64,000 nt of DNA from Paraburkholderia dinghuensis (GTDB lineage: Bacteria > Pseudomonadota > Gammaproteobacteria > Burkholderiales > Burkholderiaceae), in assembly GCF_003837865.1 (NCBI RefSeq), contig NZ_RQIS01000015.1, positions 91,765-155,764 on the forward strand, given 5' to 3'. Both the position numbers and the translations under genes were made by a program. The notes below the pieces were generated by a model. It was not told where the DNA came from and ran no database searches. It worked only from the letters and a program-made list of their open reading frames with translations. This document shows, one piece after another, positions 50,885 through 59,693 of the stretch (positions are counted from its first letter, which is position 1; every line of letters begins with the position of its first letter).

Positions 50885-51526
50885 ATGAACGACCGCGTCG
50901 TCGCCGCTTTCGATTTCGATGGCACCATCACCACCACAGACAGCTTCCGCGCGTTCCTGCTGGACGTCGGGGGCCCGGTGCGCTTTGCGCTTGCTGCGCT
51001 GCGTTGCCTGCCGTGGCTGGCGGGCATTGCGCCCGGCTGGTCCGAGCGTGGACCCACGAAGGCGCGATTCATGTACGCGATGCTCGGACCAGTGCGGCGC
51101 GACGCGCTCGAAGTGGCCGCGCAGCGTTTCGTCGACACGCGACTACCCGCGCTTCTGCGTCCCGAGATGCTGGCGCGCGTGCGTGAGCATCAGGCGCTCG
51201 GACATGAGGTCGTGCTGGTGAGCGCGTCGCCTTCGGTGTATCTGCGTAAATGGGCGGCGACCGTTGGAATCCAGACCGTGCTATCGAGCGAACTGGATTG
51301 GCGCGACGGCGTTTATACGGGGCGACTGGCGGGTCGGAATTGTTGGGGACCGGAGAAGGTGGCGCGACTGCGCGCATGGTGGGGCGAGCGCGCGCCTGCC
51401 ACGCTCTACGCTTACGGCGACAGCCGCGGCGACCGCGAAATGGCCGCGCTCGCGAATCATGCGTGGATACGCGGGACCTCGGCGCTGCCGCCGCTCGTGG
51501 CCGCTGGTGGTTTCGGCACGCCTTGA
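50885..51526 (+). CDS. HAD-superfamily IB phosphatase
   Basis: A 213-residue haloacid-dehalogenase phosphatase. Motif I is AAFDFDGTITTTDS (nucleophilic Asp), motif II LVSASPSVYLRKWA (Ser), Lys in GPEKVARLRA, and motif IV YGDSRGDREMAAL. The helical cap after motif I classes it with IB PSP-like and CDP-diacylglycerol-type lipid phosphatases (YfhB-like). The substrate is unknown; a phosphatidylglycerol phosphatase or phosphoserine role is possible. Confidence 0.88.
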   Translation: MNDRVVAAFDFDGTITTTDSFRAFLLDVGGPVRFALAALRCLPWLAGIAPGWSERGPTKARFMYAMLGPVRRDALEVAAQRFVDTRLPALLRPEMLARVREHQALGHEVVLVSASPSVYLRKWAATVGIQTVLSSELDWRDGVYTGRLAGRNCWGPEKVARLRAWWGERAPATLYAYGDSRGDREMAALANHAWIRGTSALPPLVAAGGFGTP

Positions 51527-51670
51527 ACGGCGCGTGAAAGGGGCTTCACCGTTCACGGGCTCGCGTATTGCTTCCGGGTCATGCTGGGCATCGATATGCG
51601 GCATCGACGGCTGATCGCGGATCAGTGGTAAGGGCCGCTACCCATCCACCCGAACGGAAGGAGGCAGCCC

Positions 51671-52375
51671 ATGAACGGACAGTGGACCCAGGTGAAATCG
51701 CGCGATGGTGGCACGTTTCGCGCCTACACGGTGCTGCCGGCGAAGGGCAGCGGACCGGGACTCGTGCTGTTGCAGGAGATTTTCGGCGTAAGCGCGTACA
51801 TGCGGACGATGGCCGACCAGTACGCCGAAGAGGGTTATGTCGCGATGGTGCCGGACCTTTACTGGCGGCTTGAACCGGGCGTCGATCTTGGCTACGAAGA
51901 CGAGGACCTCGCAAAGGCGCTCGCGCTGCTGGAGCGCTTCGATAACGATCTCGCCGCGGACGACGTCGCCGCGACGCTCGTCGCGCTGCGGGCGCTCCCG
52001 TCACATAGCGGCAAGGCTGGCGTGCTCGGCTACTGCCTCGGCGGACGGATCGCGTTTCTGGCCGCTGCTCGCACCGACACCGATTGCGCGATCGGCTACT
52101 ACGCGGTGGGCATCGAAAATTATCTCGGCGAAGTGCAGAAGATCCAGTGCCCTCTGATGCTCCATTTCGCAGCCGACGACGCCTATTGCGATGCCGCCAC
52201 GCGCGAGCGCATTGCGAAGGCGCTGGCGGGCAAACCCGGCGTCGAGCTTTACACCTACGAAGGCTGTGACCATGCGTTTGCGTCACCATCGCGGCCGCAC
52301 TATGACGAGTCCGCAGCGACGATGGCGTATTCGCGCTCGCTCGCGATGCTGCGCCGCGTGCTCGGCCCCATCTAG
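51671..52375 (+). CDS. Dienelactone hydrolase family protein
   Basis: The 234-residue alpha/beta hydrolase carries the Cys-nucleophile elbow GVLGYCLGGRIAFLA, the Asp of AADDAYCD and the His in GCDHAFASPSRPHYDE. LLQEIFGVSAYMRTMADQYAEEGYV is the N-terminal signature. Family members open dienelactones in chlorocatechol breakdown, though many are general esterases, and no aromatic pathway genes lie nearby. GGAAGGAGG precedes the ATG. Confidence 0.9.
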   Translation: MNGQWTQVKSRDGGTFRAYTVLPAKGSGPGLVLLQEIFGVSAYMRTMADQYAEEGYVAMVPDLYWRLEPGVDLGYEDEDLAKALALLERFDNDLAADDVAATLVALRALPSHSGKAGVLGYCLGGRIAFLAAARTDTDCAIGYYAVGIENYLGEVQKIQCPLMLHFAADDAYCDAATRERIAKALAGKPGVELYTYEGCDHAFASPSRPHYDESAATMAYSRSLAMLRRVLGPI

Positions 52376-52455
52376 GATTTAAACGCGCTGCGGGAAGCGC
52401 GCTGCTGTCATGAATTCGTCGCGCAAGCCGTCGTACCAGCGCCCGCGCGGCGCGT

Positions 52456-52716
52456 TCAACGGAACGGATTGTCGACGACGCCAGGCTTTTCGTCGGGCTC
52501 GTCGGCAATCCGTGCGGGCAGGTGCGGATCGGCCTGCAACTTCTGCACGACGCTATCCAGTGCCGCCTTGAGCGCGAGTGCGGCTGCAAGCCCGCACTTG
52601 TCGCGCGTGAGTGCGAGCGTGCCAGAGAGTGTCACGCGCGTCGTGCCGTTCGTGACCGTGAGCGCGTCTCCCTCGACGTTCAGGACGTCGTCGTCGTTTG
52701 CGTATGCGTCGAACAC
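52456..52716 (-). CDS. Small hypothetical protein
   Basis: The 86-residue product begins at GTG 52716, with AGGAGG located ideally upstream. The N-terminal half resembles one beta-sheet (DDVLNVEGDALTVTNGTTRV, then TLSGTLALT) and the second half is helical with a Pro/Asp-rich tail. There is no signal peptide or recognised domain. The strong ribosome site makes it likely to be real. Confidence 0.65.
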   Translation of the reverse strand: MFDAYANDDDVLNVEGDALTVTNGTTRVTLSGTLALTRDKCGLAAALALKAALDSVVQKLQADPHLPARIADEPDEKPGVVDNPFR

Positions 52717-52986
52717 CTTGCGATCCTCCTTGAAGTGCCACCGTCGGCATTATAGATAGCCACTCGCGATGGTCTCGAACGTCTTCTTCATTCTTCCCGC
52801 GCTGCGCGCATTGTTAAAACTTTGTTAGAAACGCGAAGTTTCGCCGTTTGTCGACTGACATCGGTCAATGTCCGCGCGCGTAGCACGGCGGGCCGTCGCG
52901 TAAAGCGACGATCATTTCGCACTTGTGCCTCGTGGCGCCGCGTGCTTGTCGCGCGTCTCGCAATTCGCAGGAAGAAGGAACGTGTC

Positions 52987-53109
52987 GTGAGTAATCTTGA
53001 AAAAATAGCGGAAATTATCGGGGCCGTCACCCGTTTCAACGACGGTGGCACACTGGACGCACTCGCAGGCGCTGCGCACCTGTCTGAAACAAACGATTCG
53101 CATAACTGA
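52987..53109 (+). CDS. Possible 40-residue small protein coupled to the NlpD-like gene
   Basis: GTG 52987 follows GGAAGAAGGAACGT, a ribosome-binding-type stretch. The product starts with VSNLEKIAEIIGAVTRFNDG and ends at TGA 53107-53109, sharing one base with the ATG of the next gene. The overlap suggests translational coupling. No homologue is known to me, and it could be a chance frame within the leader. Confidence 0.35.
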   Translation: MSNLEKIAEIIGAVTRFNDGGTLDALAGAAHLSETNDSHN

Positions 53110-53942
53110 TGATGCGCGTACTGATTTGCAAGGCGGTGCGTCGCGGATTCAGTCTGGGTTTGACGACGCGAGGCGCCGCGTGTTCGGTCGCGGTGGCCGC
53201 AGCGTTGTGCGGCTGCACGTTCACACCATGGCCTGCTTCTTCAAGCGATGCAGGCAACACGGCATCCGCGCCCGCGAAGCAGGCGCAGCCACCGCTCCTG
53301 CCCACCGGACCTGCGTCGGCGGCGCCCGATGCCGATGCGCCGCCGGGCTACTACCGCGTCAAGCCGGGCGACACGCTTTATCACATCGCTACAACGCGCA
53401 GCCAGCGCGTGGCCGACGTCGCGAGCTGGAACAATTTGCCCGACTCGGGCCTCGTGCAGGTGGGCCAACTGCTGCGCGTTACGCCGCCCGGCGCCGATAC
53501 CACCTCCGGTAGCGCCCAGGCGCAGCCAGCGACGGCCGCCCCCACGCCCACCGCCGCCACGAACCACACCAGGTCGCGCTTCGTCTGGCCCATGAACGGC
53601 GGCGTGAACACGCCGTTCGTGGAGGGCAAGTCGCGCGGTGTGGTGATCGTGGGCGCGGCGGGCCAGGCGGTCAAAGCCGCCGCGGCGGGCCGTGTGGTTT
53701 ATGCGGGCAACGGCATCAAGGCTTACGGAAATCTCGTCATCATCAAGCACGACACGCAACTGATCACGGCGTACGGCCGCAACAGCAAGCTGCTCGTGAA
53801 AGAGGGAGAGGCGGTGAAGCAGGGTGACGTCATCGCGCAAAGCGGCACGGACCAGGCGGGCAAGGCGTCGCTCGTGTTCGAGATACGCGAGGACGGCAAG
53901 CCGGTCAATCCGCTCCCGCGCCTGCCGACGCCGCGCCCGTAG
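53109..53942 (+). CDS. NlpD-like LysM/M23 lipoprotein (degenerate LytM)
   Basis: The 277-residue protein is an apparent lipoprotein (AAALCGCTFT). A LysM domain at about 80-125 (YYRVKPGDTLYHIA...WNNLPDSGLVQVGQLLRV) binds peptidoglycan. The C-terminal M23 domain spans about 155-270 but reads GVNTPFVEGKSRGVVIVG and KASLVFEIREDG where active enzymes have HxxxD and HxH, so the zinc ligands are missing. This is the pattern of NlpD/EnvC-type activators of N-acetylmuramoyl-L-alanine amidases. It shares a base with a short upstream frame and is followed at once by a SYLF lipoprotein. Confidence 0.87.
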   Translation: MMRVLICKAVRRGFSLGLTTRGAACSVAVAAALCGCTFTPWPASSSDAGNTASAPAKQAQPPLLPTGPASAAPDADAPPGYYRVKPGDTLYHIATTRSQRVADVASWNNLPDSGLVQVGQLLRVTPPGADTTSGSAQAQPATAAPTPTAATNHTRSRFVWPMNGGVNTPFVEGKSRGVVIVGAAGQAVKAAAAGRVVYAGNGIKAYGNLVIIKHDTQLITAYGRNSKLLVKEGEAVKQGDVIAQSGTDQAGKASLVFEIREDGKPVNPLPRLPTPRP

Positions 53943-53993
53943 ATGAACACGAACACAGAAGCGATGCCGATGCATCGCAATGGCGAACGAACA

Positions 53994-54581
53994 ATGAACA
54001 GAAGGCAATTCCTTGCTGGCGGCCTGGCCGTCGCCGCGGGCGCGCTCGCGGGCTGCACGACGACGAGCTTGTCGACGGACACCGCGAGCAAGAACGCGCA
54101 GGCGCGCCGTGAAATCGATACCGATTGCGACGCCGCGCTCGCGCGACTCTACAGCACGGTGCCGGGCTCCGGCGAACTCATCGGGAAAGCGCGCGGTGTG
54201 CTCGTGTTCCCTTCCGTGATCGGCGCAGGATTCTTCGTGGGTGGCAATTACGGGCGCGGCGCGCTGCGCATCGACGGACGCACGGCTGGCTACTTCAATT
54301 CGATCGGCGGCTCGTTCGGGTTCCAGTTCGGCGTGCAGTCGCGCGCTATCGTCTATGCGTTCATGACGCAGAGCGCGCTCGAACGCTTCATGCACAGCAG
54401 CGGATGGTCAGCGGGCGCCGATGCGACGGTCGCCCTCGTCAAGATGGGCGCGAACGGGAAGGTGGATACCTCGACGGCGGTCAATCCCATAGAGGCGTTC
54501 GTGCTGACGAACACCGGTCTGATGGCGGGCGTGTCGCTTGAAGGCGCGAAGGTCTCGCGCCTCGACATCGAGAGCCCGTAA
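53994..54581 (+). CDS. SYLF-domain (Ysc84) lipoprotein
   Basis: A 195-residue protein starting MNRRQFLAGGLAVAAGALAGCTTT, which combines a twin-Arg-like start with a lipobox Cys. An in-frame ATG at 53943 directly after the previous stop would add 17 residues. The body matches the Ysc84/SYLF fold: SGELIGKARGVLVFPSVIGAGFFVGGNYGRGALR, then FGFQFGVQSRAIVYAFMTQSALERF and ending LMAGVSLEGAKVSRLD. SYLF domains bind phosphoinositide-like lipids in eukaryotes; the bacterial role is unclear. It is probably cotranscribed with the NlpD-like gene. Confidence 0.85.
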   Translation: MNRRQFLAGGLAVAAGALAGCTTTSLSTDTASKNAQARREIDTDCDAALARLYSTVPGSGELIGKARGVLVFPSVIGAGFFVGGNYGRGALRIDGRTAGYFNSIGGSFGFQFGVQSRAIVYAFMTQSALERFMHSSGWSAGADATVALVKMGANGKVDTSTAVNPIEAFVLTNTGLMAGVSLEGAKVSRLDIESP

Positions 54582-54614
54582 CTCACGCGAAGTCAGCGCG
54601 CGCGAGCGCTTCGC

Positions 54615-55391
54615 TCACCAACCCCACTTGCGCACGGCGAATGTGCGGCCGTTGAATGACACTTTCACCGCTTCGGCGGCACTCGCGGGGATGCCCGGGA
54701 AACTGATCCCGCTCTGCTGTTCGAGGGCGCGCACTGAGCGCACGTCGTAGCGCTCGGCGCTCGTGTTGTCGGCGACGATCGCGAACGCCAGCTGCTGAGA
54801 CGGCACGTACACGACCTTGTAAATCTGCGTCGGCACCAGCACGCGCGACTGGCCGATCGTCTGCAATTGCGCGCCCGTGAAGAGCGGGCCAGTCACGACC
54901 CACGCTTCACCATATTTTGTGGCGAGCCGGCGCACGGCTGCTTCGATGCGTGCCCACAGACGTTCGTTGTTCTCGCGGTCCTGCGGCACGATGTTCGCGA
55001 GCGAGAACGACTCCGCCATCGCCTGCGGATTCCAGCGGTTGCCTGCCGGGCTCATATGACCGCGGTCGAAGCCACTGCGCCTGTAATCGGCGAGCGTCGC
55101 GCCTTCCCCGGCCGGCAGCCGGTCGTCTTCAAAGAAGCGGTTCGTGCGCGTCATGTCCTTCGCTGCTTCGAGGTGTTCGCGCGTGAGATGCTCGGCGGAC
55201 CACAGCGGACCGTGAGTGACGCCCGAATGCAGCACCGCGAAATCCGAATAGCAGAGCACGCGCGTCTTTGGCGCCATGCGCGGATTCGTGACCGTGGGGA
55301 ACTGACCGCCGGGAGCGAACGCGGTACAGTCCGGCGCGGCGAACGCATGGCTTGCGACAGCCATCAGGAGACAGGCAGCGAACTTCTTCAT
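54615..55391 (-). CDS. Exported DNA/RNA non-specific endonuclease
   Basis: The 258-residue protein has a signal peptide (residues 1-18, ending SHAFAAPD). It carries the beta-beta-alpha metal nuclease motif DRGHMSPAGNRW with catalytic His, and NIVPQDRENNERLWARIE with the metal-binding Asn. The family includes Serratia NucA. A conserved N-terminal SDFAVLHSGVTHGPLWSAEHL precedes it. It acts in the periplasm or outside the cell on nucleic acids, for nutrition or defence. ATG 55391 precedes the signal; longer in-frame starts are unlikely. Confidence 0.9.
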   Translation of the reverse strand: MKKFAACLLMAVASHAFAAPDCTAFAPGGQFPTVTNPRMAPKTRVLCYSDFAVLHSGVTHGPLWSAEHLTREHLEAAKDMTRTNRFFEDDRLPAGEGATLADYRRSGFDRGHMSPAGNRWNPQAMAESFSLANIVPQDRENNERLWARIEAAVRRLATKYGEAWVVTGPLFTGAQLQTIGQSRVLVPTQIYKVVYVPSQQLAFAIVADNTSAERYDVRSVRALEQQSGISFPGIPASAAEAVKVSFNGRTFAVRKWGW

Positions 55392-55761
55392 CGGCAAGGC
55401 AGGCAAACTCGGGCAGGGTGACGGCGGGCTGAAAGTATAACGGGCGCGTTCGCACGCGGCCAGCCACGCCATTGCGCCGGTTTCATGCGGCGGGCATTGG
55501 CGGCCGATGGGCGGCACCGGGAATCGTCGAGTGTGATCGATACGATGCCCGCGCCTTCCGCGCCAGGTGTATTCATGAATGAGGGGCGTGCGACGAGTGG
55601 CGGCCCCGGGCGGCCCGCGCGCGTATCACGCATCCACGCGGCCATGCACGCGCGATACAACGCAACGCGACGCGGCGCCGGATGTGCGGCGCCGCGTGCT
55701 TGCGAAAAACTAAAGTGATTCCGGGTGGAACCGAAGCGGGACTGCGCAACGCGCTACGTCG
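55392..55761. other. Intergenic region between the nuclease and a hypothetical gene
   Basis: The 370 bases contain no supported gene, only short Arg/Pro-rich open frames of high GC. I see no hairpin with a T-run. Confidence 0.4.
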
Positions 55762-56121
55762 TCAGCCCGCGAATAATGCGTGTTCGGCGTGCACGACCTG
55801 GCGGTCGACCGCTTGCAGACGCCATTTTCCTTCCATCGGCGCGTGCGAGGTTTCGCACGACCAGGTGGCGTCGCCGTCCGACGAGCTGATTTCCTGCCGG
55901 CGATTGACATGCAGACCGCGCAATGTACAGAGCGGCGAGTCGTCGAGGGGCGCGCACAGCGATGTCACGCCGTCTGCGTCGTGCACCTCGCCCCACTTGG
56001 GCAGGTCGATGCCGTCGTGCGACTCCCGCGACCAACGGCGTTGGTCGGTATCGAGCCATAGAACGGCGTAGTCGTGATTGACGGTCGGGTCAGAACCGTT
56101 GATCAGGATGGTAAGTCTCAT
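55762..56121 (-). CDS. Hypothetical protein
   Basis: The 119-residue soluble protein starts MRLTILINGSDPTVNHDYAV at ATG 56121, with GGAG upstream. It has three Cys, two Trp and a mixed beta/charged character (DQRRWSRESHDGIDLPKWGE), and an Ala/His C-terminus. No signal peptide and no family that I recognise. The start sequence and strong ribosome site support a real gene. Confidence 0.65.
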   Translation of the reverse strand: MRLTILINGSDPTVNHDYAVLWLDTDQRRWSRESHDGIDLPKWGEVHDADGVTSLCAPLDDSPLCTLRGLHVNRRQEISSSDGDATWSCETSHAPMEGKWRLQAVDRQVVHAEHALFAG

Positions 56122-56436
56122 GTCAGCTCCGATAGAGCGTGTTGAGGTGAGCAATTAACTGTAGGACGTTTGCGTGTGGCTGCAAGAGCGTAATGTGCAT
56201 GTTGGTCGAGGCAATTCGTCGCTGCTGAATATAGTCGCGGCACGCGCGTTGCTGGGCGCGGCCATCGGCGGCCATCGCCGACTATCGGCGGGATTGAAAA
56301 TCACAATTGGGAACGTCCCAGCCGGCTCCTAGATTAATAGATGCGGCGTAACCGCGTCTTATCACTGTCCTGCTGCACTGCAAGATTGCAGGAAGCGCTG
56401 CGTCCCCACATATCACGCTGATGGATGGAGGAATCG
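56122..56436. other. Promoter region of the rubrerythrin operon
   Basis: The 315 bases contain AT-rich stretches near 56290-56345 but no clear operator or gene. GGAGG lies at 56427-56431, just before the rubrerythrin start. Confidence 0.45.
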
Positions 56437-56859
56437 ATGACACAGCTAAAAGGCTCGAAGACGGAACAAAACCTCAAGGATGCATTCTCGGGCGAATCGC
56501 AGGCGAATCGCCGGTACCTTTACTTCGCGGCCAAGGCCGATGTGGAAGGCCAGAACGACGTCGCCGCGCTGTTCCGCTCGACAGCCGAAGGCGAAACCGG
56601 CCACGCGCACGGTCACCTCGAATATCTGGAAGCCGTCGGCGACCCGGCGACGGGCCTGCCGTTTGGCTCTTCGCGGCTGAACCTCCAGTCGGCGATTGCG
56701 GGCGAAACGCACGAATACACCGATATGTACCCCGGCATGGCGAAGGTAGCGCGCGACGAGGGATTCGACGAAATCGCAAACTGGTTCGAGACGCTGGCGA
56801 AGGCGGAGCGCAGCCACGCGAATCGTTATACGAAGGCGCTGGAGGTGCTCGCGGACTGA
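56437..56859 (+). CDS. Rubrerythrin-like di-iron peroxidase without rubredoxin domain
   Basis: A 140-residue four-helix protein with the di-iron ligands: FSGESQANRRY, EGETGHAHGHLE (ExxH), AGETHEYTDMYPGM, AKAERSHANRY (ExxH). The C-terminal rubredoxin domain of classic rubrerythrin is absent, as in sulerythrin. The family reduces hydrogen peroxide. GGAGG sits six bases before the ATG. It is the first gene of a group with a Cys-rich electron carrier protein and a DUF3501 protein, which may supply its electrons. Confidence 0.9.
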   Translation: MTQLKGSKTEQNLKDAFSGESQANRRYLYFAAKADVEGQNDVAALFRSTAEGETGHAHGHLEYLEAVGDPATGLPFGSSRLNLQSAIAGETHEYTDMYPGMAKVARDEGFDEIANWFETLAKAERSHANRYTKALEVLAD

Positions 56860-57080
56860 TCGCGCGCCGGTGATGCATCCGGCATTCGCGCGAGAAACGC
56901 CCACACGCACACGGTAGCGGTGCGCGTGGGCCGGTGTGCCACGTGCGCGCGTTGAACACGGAATGTGTCCGGCCTGTGTCCGGGTTGTTGCCGATTGGCG
57001 CGCCGGTTGCGCACCGGTGCGCGGCAAACGCATGGCTGGCCACCCGCGCTCGCGCCCTCATAACTAGAACTGGAGACGTC

Positions 57081-58418
57081 ATGCCCCACAAGGAAGGCAG
57101 TCTCGAAGCACCGACGCGGCATCCACTCGACTGGCAGTCTGAAGCGTTCTACGACAAGGAAAAGCTCGACACGGAACTGGCCCGCGTATTCGACATATGC
57201 GCGGGCTGTCGCCGCTGCGTGTCGCTGTGCGGCGCGTTTCCGGCGCTCTTCGATCTCGTCGACGAAACGGACAGCGGCGAGGCGCACGACGTCGACAAGT
57301 CGAAGTTCGGTCAGGTCGTCGATCAATGCTACCTGTGCGACCTCTGCTACATGACGAAATGCCCTTACGTGCCGCCGCATCCGTGGAATGTGGATTTCCC
57401 GCACCTGATGCTGCGCGCGAAGGCCATCGACTATCGCAACGGCGAGGTGAAGCTGCGCGACCGTGTGTTGTCGAACACGGATGCGCTCGGGCATTTCGCG
57501 GGCATTCCGGTCGTCACGCAGACCGTTAATGCCGTGAATCACACAAAGGCGATGCGCGGCCTGATGGAGGACGCGCTCGGTGTGGACCGCAAGGCATGGC
57601 TGCCCGACTTCGCGGCGCGCAAGTTCCGCAGCGCTGCGAAGCGTGCCGCATCGAGCGAAGTGCGCGACGGCGAGCGCACACCGGGCAAGGTGGCGATCTA
57701 CGCGACCTGCTATGTGAACTTCAACGAGCCCGGCATCGGCCACGACCTGCTCGCCGTGCTCGATCACAACGCCATTCCCTGGGTGCTCGTGAAGAGCGAA
57801 GCGTGCTGCGGCATGCCGTTGCTCGAACAGGGCAATCTGGAGGGCGTCGCACAGAAGCAGGCGCAGAACATGCCCGTCCTCGCGCAGTACGCGCGCGAAG
57901 GTTACGCGTTGATCGGCGCCGTACCGAGTTGCGTGCTGATGTACAAGCACGAGCTTCCACTCATGTTTCCCGACGACCCCGACACGCGCGCGGTGAGCGA
58001 AGCGTTCTGGGATCCGTTCGAATACTTCGTTTCGCGGCATCGCGACGGCCTGCTCAAGACCGATTTCCGGACGCCGCTCGGCAACGTTTCGTATCACGTG
58101 CCGTGCCACGCGCGCGTGCAGAACATCGGGCGCAAGACATCCGATCTGCTGTCGCTTGTGCCCGAAACGAAGGTCAACGTGGTAGAGCGCTGCTCGGGAC
58201 ACGCGGGCACGTTCGGCGTGAAGAAGGAATTTCACGCGATGTCGATGAAGATCGGCAAGCCCGTCTTCAAGCAGATGGCGCAGGGTGAGCCGGCGTTTAT
58301 CTCATCGGATTGCGCGCTGGCGGGTCATCATATTGCGCAGGGCATCGGCGAGAATCAGCTCGGCGATCCGCCACTCGCGCATCCGCTCACGCTGCTGCGT
58401 CGCGCTTATGGTATCTAA
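57081..58418 (+). CDS. GlpC/HdrD-like (Fe-S)-binding protein
   Basis: The 445-residue protein carries two 4Fe-4S motifs at the N-terminus (CAGCRRCVSLC and CYLCDLCYMTKCP). It then has two Cys-rich regions of the CCG type: CYVNFN...EACCGMPLLEQGNLE and CHARVQNIG...ERCSGHAGTFGVKKEF; the second has CSG in place of CCG. This is the layout of GlpC and heterodisulfide-reductase subunit D, electron-transfer proteins that dock to a flavoprotein or quinone. ATG 57081 follows GGAG. It lies between rubrerythrin and DUF3501. Confidence 0.88.
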   Translation: MPHKEGSLEAPTRHPLDWQSEAFYDKEKLDTELARVFDICAGCRRCVSLCGAFPALFDLVDETDSGEAHDVDKSKFGQVVDQCYLCDLCYMTKCPYVPPHPWNVDFPHLMLRAKAIDYRNGEVKLRDRVLSNTDALGHFAGIPVVTQTVNAVNHTKAMRGLMEDALGVDRKAWLPDFAARKFRSAAKRAASSEVRDGERTPGKVAIYATCYVNFNEPGIGHDLLAVLDHNAIPWVLVKSEACCGMPLLEQGNLEGVAQKQAQNMPVLAQYAREGYALIGAVPSCVLMYKHELPLMFPDDPDTRAVSEAFWDPFEYFVSRHRDGLLKTDFRTPLGNVSYHVPCHARVQNIGRKTSDLLSLVPETKVNVVERCSGHAGTFGVKKEFHAMSMKIGKPVFKQMAQGEPAFISSDCALAGHHIAQGIGENQLGDPPLAHPLTLLRRAYGI

Positions 58419-58464
58419 GGTATCCGAAGCAATTTATGTCCATTGACGACATGAGGCTCTGACG

Positions 58465-59055
58465 ATGACTATTGCGAGAATCGCGAGAAATTCGCTGCTG
58501 ACGCTGGAGGCTTACGCCAAAGTGCGCGGCGACATGCGCAACCGCATCATCGAACACAAGAAGCGGCGCGCTGTCGCGCTCGGCAATCACTTGACGTTCC
58601 TGTTCGAAGACGAAGCGACGATCCGCTATCAGATCCAGGAGATGCTGCACATCGAAAAGATTTTCGACGAGGACGGCATTCAGGGCGAGCTGGAAGCGTA
58701 TCTGCCGCTCGTGCCCGATGGCAGCAATCTCAAGGCGACGATGCAGATCGAGTACGAAAGCGAGATTGAGCGCCGCGCCGCGCTGGCGCGGCTCATCGGC
58801 ATCGAGGATCGCATCTTCGTGCAGGTGGAGGGCGAAGCGCCGGTTTATGCGATCGCCGACGAAGACCTCGAACGCGAGAACGCCGAGAAGACCTCGGCGG
58901 TCCATTTCGTGCGCTTCGAGCTAACGCCTGAAATGAAGGCGCGATTGCGCGAGGGCGCCGCGCTCATGATCGGCTGCGATCATCCGAACTATCGCGTGGC
59001 CACGCAGACGATCGACGGCGACACGCGCGCATCGCTTGTCGCCGATCTCGACTGA
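58465..59055 (+). CDS. DUF3501 family protein
   Basis: The 196-residue protein begins ITIARIARNSLLTLEAYAKV-like (residues 2-20) and contains KRRAVALGNHLTFLFEDEATIRYQIQEMLHIEKIF, the signature of DUF3501. Members are found next to a GlpC/HdrD-like Fe-S protein and rubrerythrin in many proteobacteria. The function is unknown; a link to peroxide or redox chemistry is inferred from context only. Confidence 0.85.
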   Translation: MTIARIARNSLLTLEAYAKVRGDMRNRIIEHKKRRAVALGNHLTFLFEDEATIRYQIQEMLHIEKIFDEDGIQGELEAYLPLVPDGSNLKATMQIEYESEIERRAALARLIGIEDRIFVQVEGEAPVYAIADEDLERENAEKTSAVHFVRFELTPEMKARLREGAALMIGCDHPNYRVATQTIDGDTRASLVADLD

Positions 59056-59062
59056 CGCCGTC

Positions 59063-59524
59063 TCAAACGTCCTTGCGGTACATGACGAAGCCGGGCTTGT
59101 CGGCGACGCCATCGTAGAGGCGCATCGCCGTGTGGTTCGTCTCGTGCGTGTGCCAGTACACGCGCGGTGAGTTCGCCGCCTTCGCGGCGGCGTAGACACC
59201 TTCGATCAGTGCGCGCCCCACGCCTTTGCCACGTTCGGCCTCGACGGTGAACAGATCCTGCAGATAGCAGATCGGGCCGTCGAGTGTCGTGCTGCGGTGA
59301 AAGATGTAGTGCACGAGGCCGACGATACGCCCCCCGCGCAGCGCGACGAGCGCGTGCATCGGTTCGATGCCGTCGAAGAAGCGTGACCACGTCGTGCGCG
59401 TGATCGATTCCGGCAGCGCGGTCGGTCCGAAGCGACCGTAGAAACGGTTGTAGCCATCCCACAGCGGTAGCCAGGCGTCGTAGTCGGCGCGTGTGACGGC
59501 GCGCACTTCGAGGGTGTCGGTCAA
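59063..59524 (-). CDS. GNAT family N-acetyltransferase
   Basis: A 153-residue acetyltransferase. VRAVTRADYDAWLPLWDGYN begins the fold, and the acetyl-CoA loop is VEAERGKGVGRALIEGVYAAA (Q/RxxGxG/A type). The end HTHETNHTAMRLYDGVADKPGFVMYRK is typical of the group. TTG 59524 is chosen because GGAGAACGATC precedes it and the sequence starts at TDTLEVRAV. It is divergent from a MocR regulator that may control it. Confidence 0.87.
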   Translation of the reverse strand: MTDTLEVRAVTRADYDAWLPLWDGYNRFYGRFGPTALPESITRTTWSRFFDGIEPMHALVALRGGRIVGLVHYIFHRSTTLDGPICYLQDLFTVEAERGKGVGRALIEGVYAAAKAANSPRVYWHTHETNHTAMRLYDGVADKPGFVMYRKDV

Positions 59525-59693
59525 GATCGTTCTCCTTCGTTCGTTTTGGAATGCCGTGGGGAATCGGTGAGTCAGTGCGGTGAGCGGGCGCACGTGGCAA
59601 ACCGGCGCCCTTCGGCCGACGACACGTCCAAGCGTAAGCGATCTGTGGCACCATTGTTAGTCCCACGACAGCGAGAATTCATGGAGCCACGGG

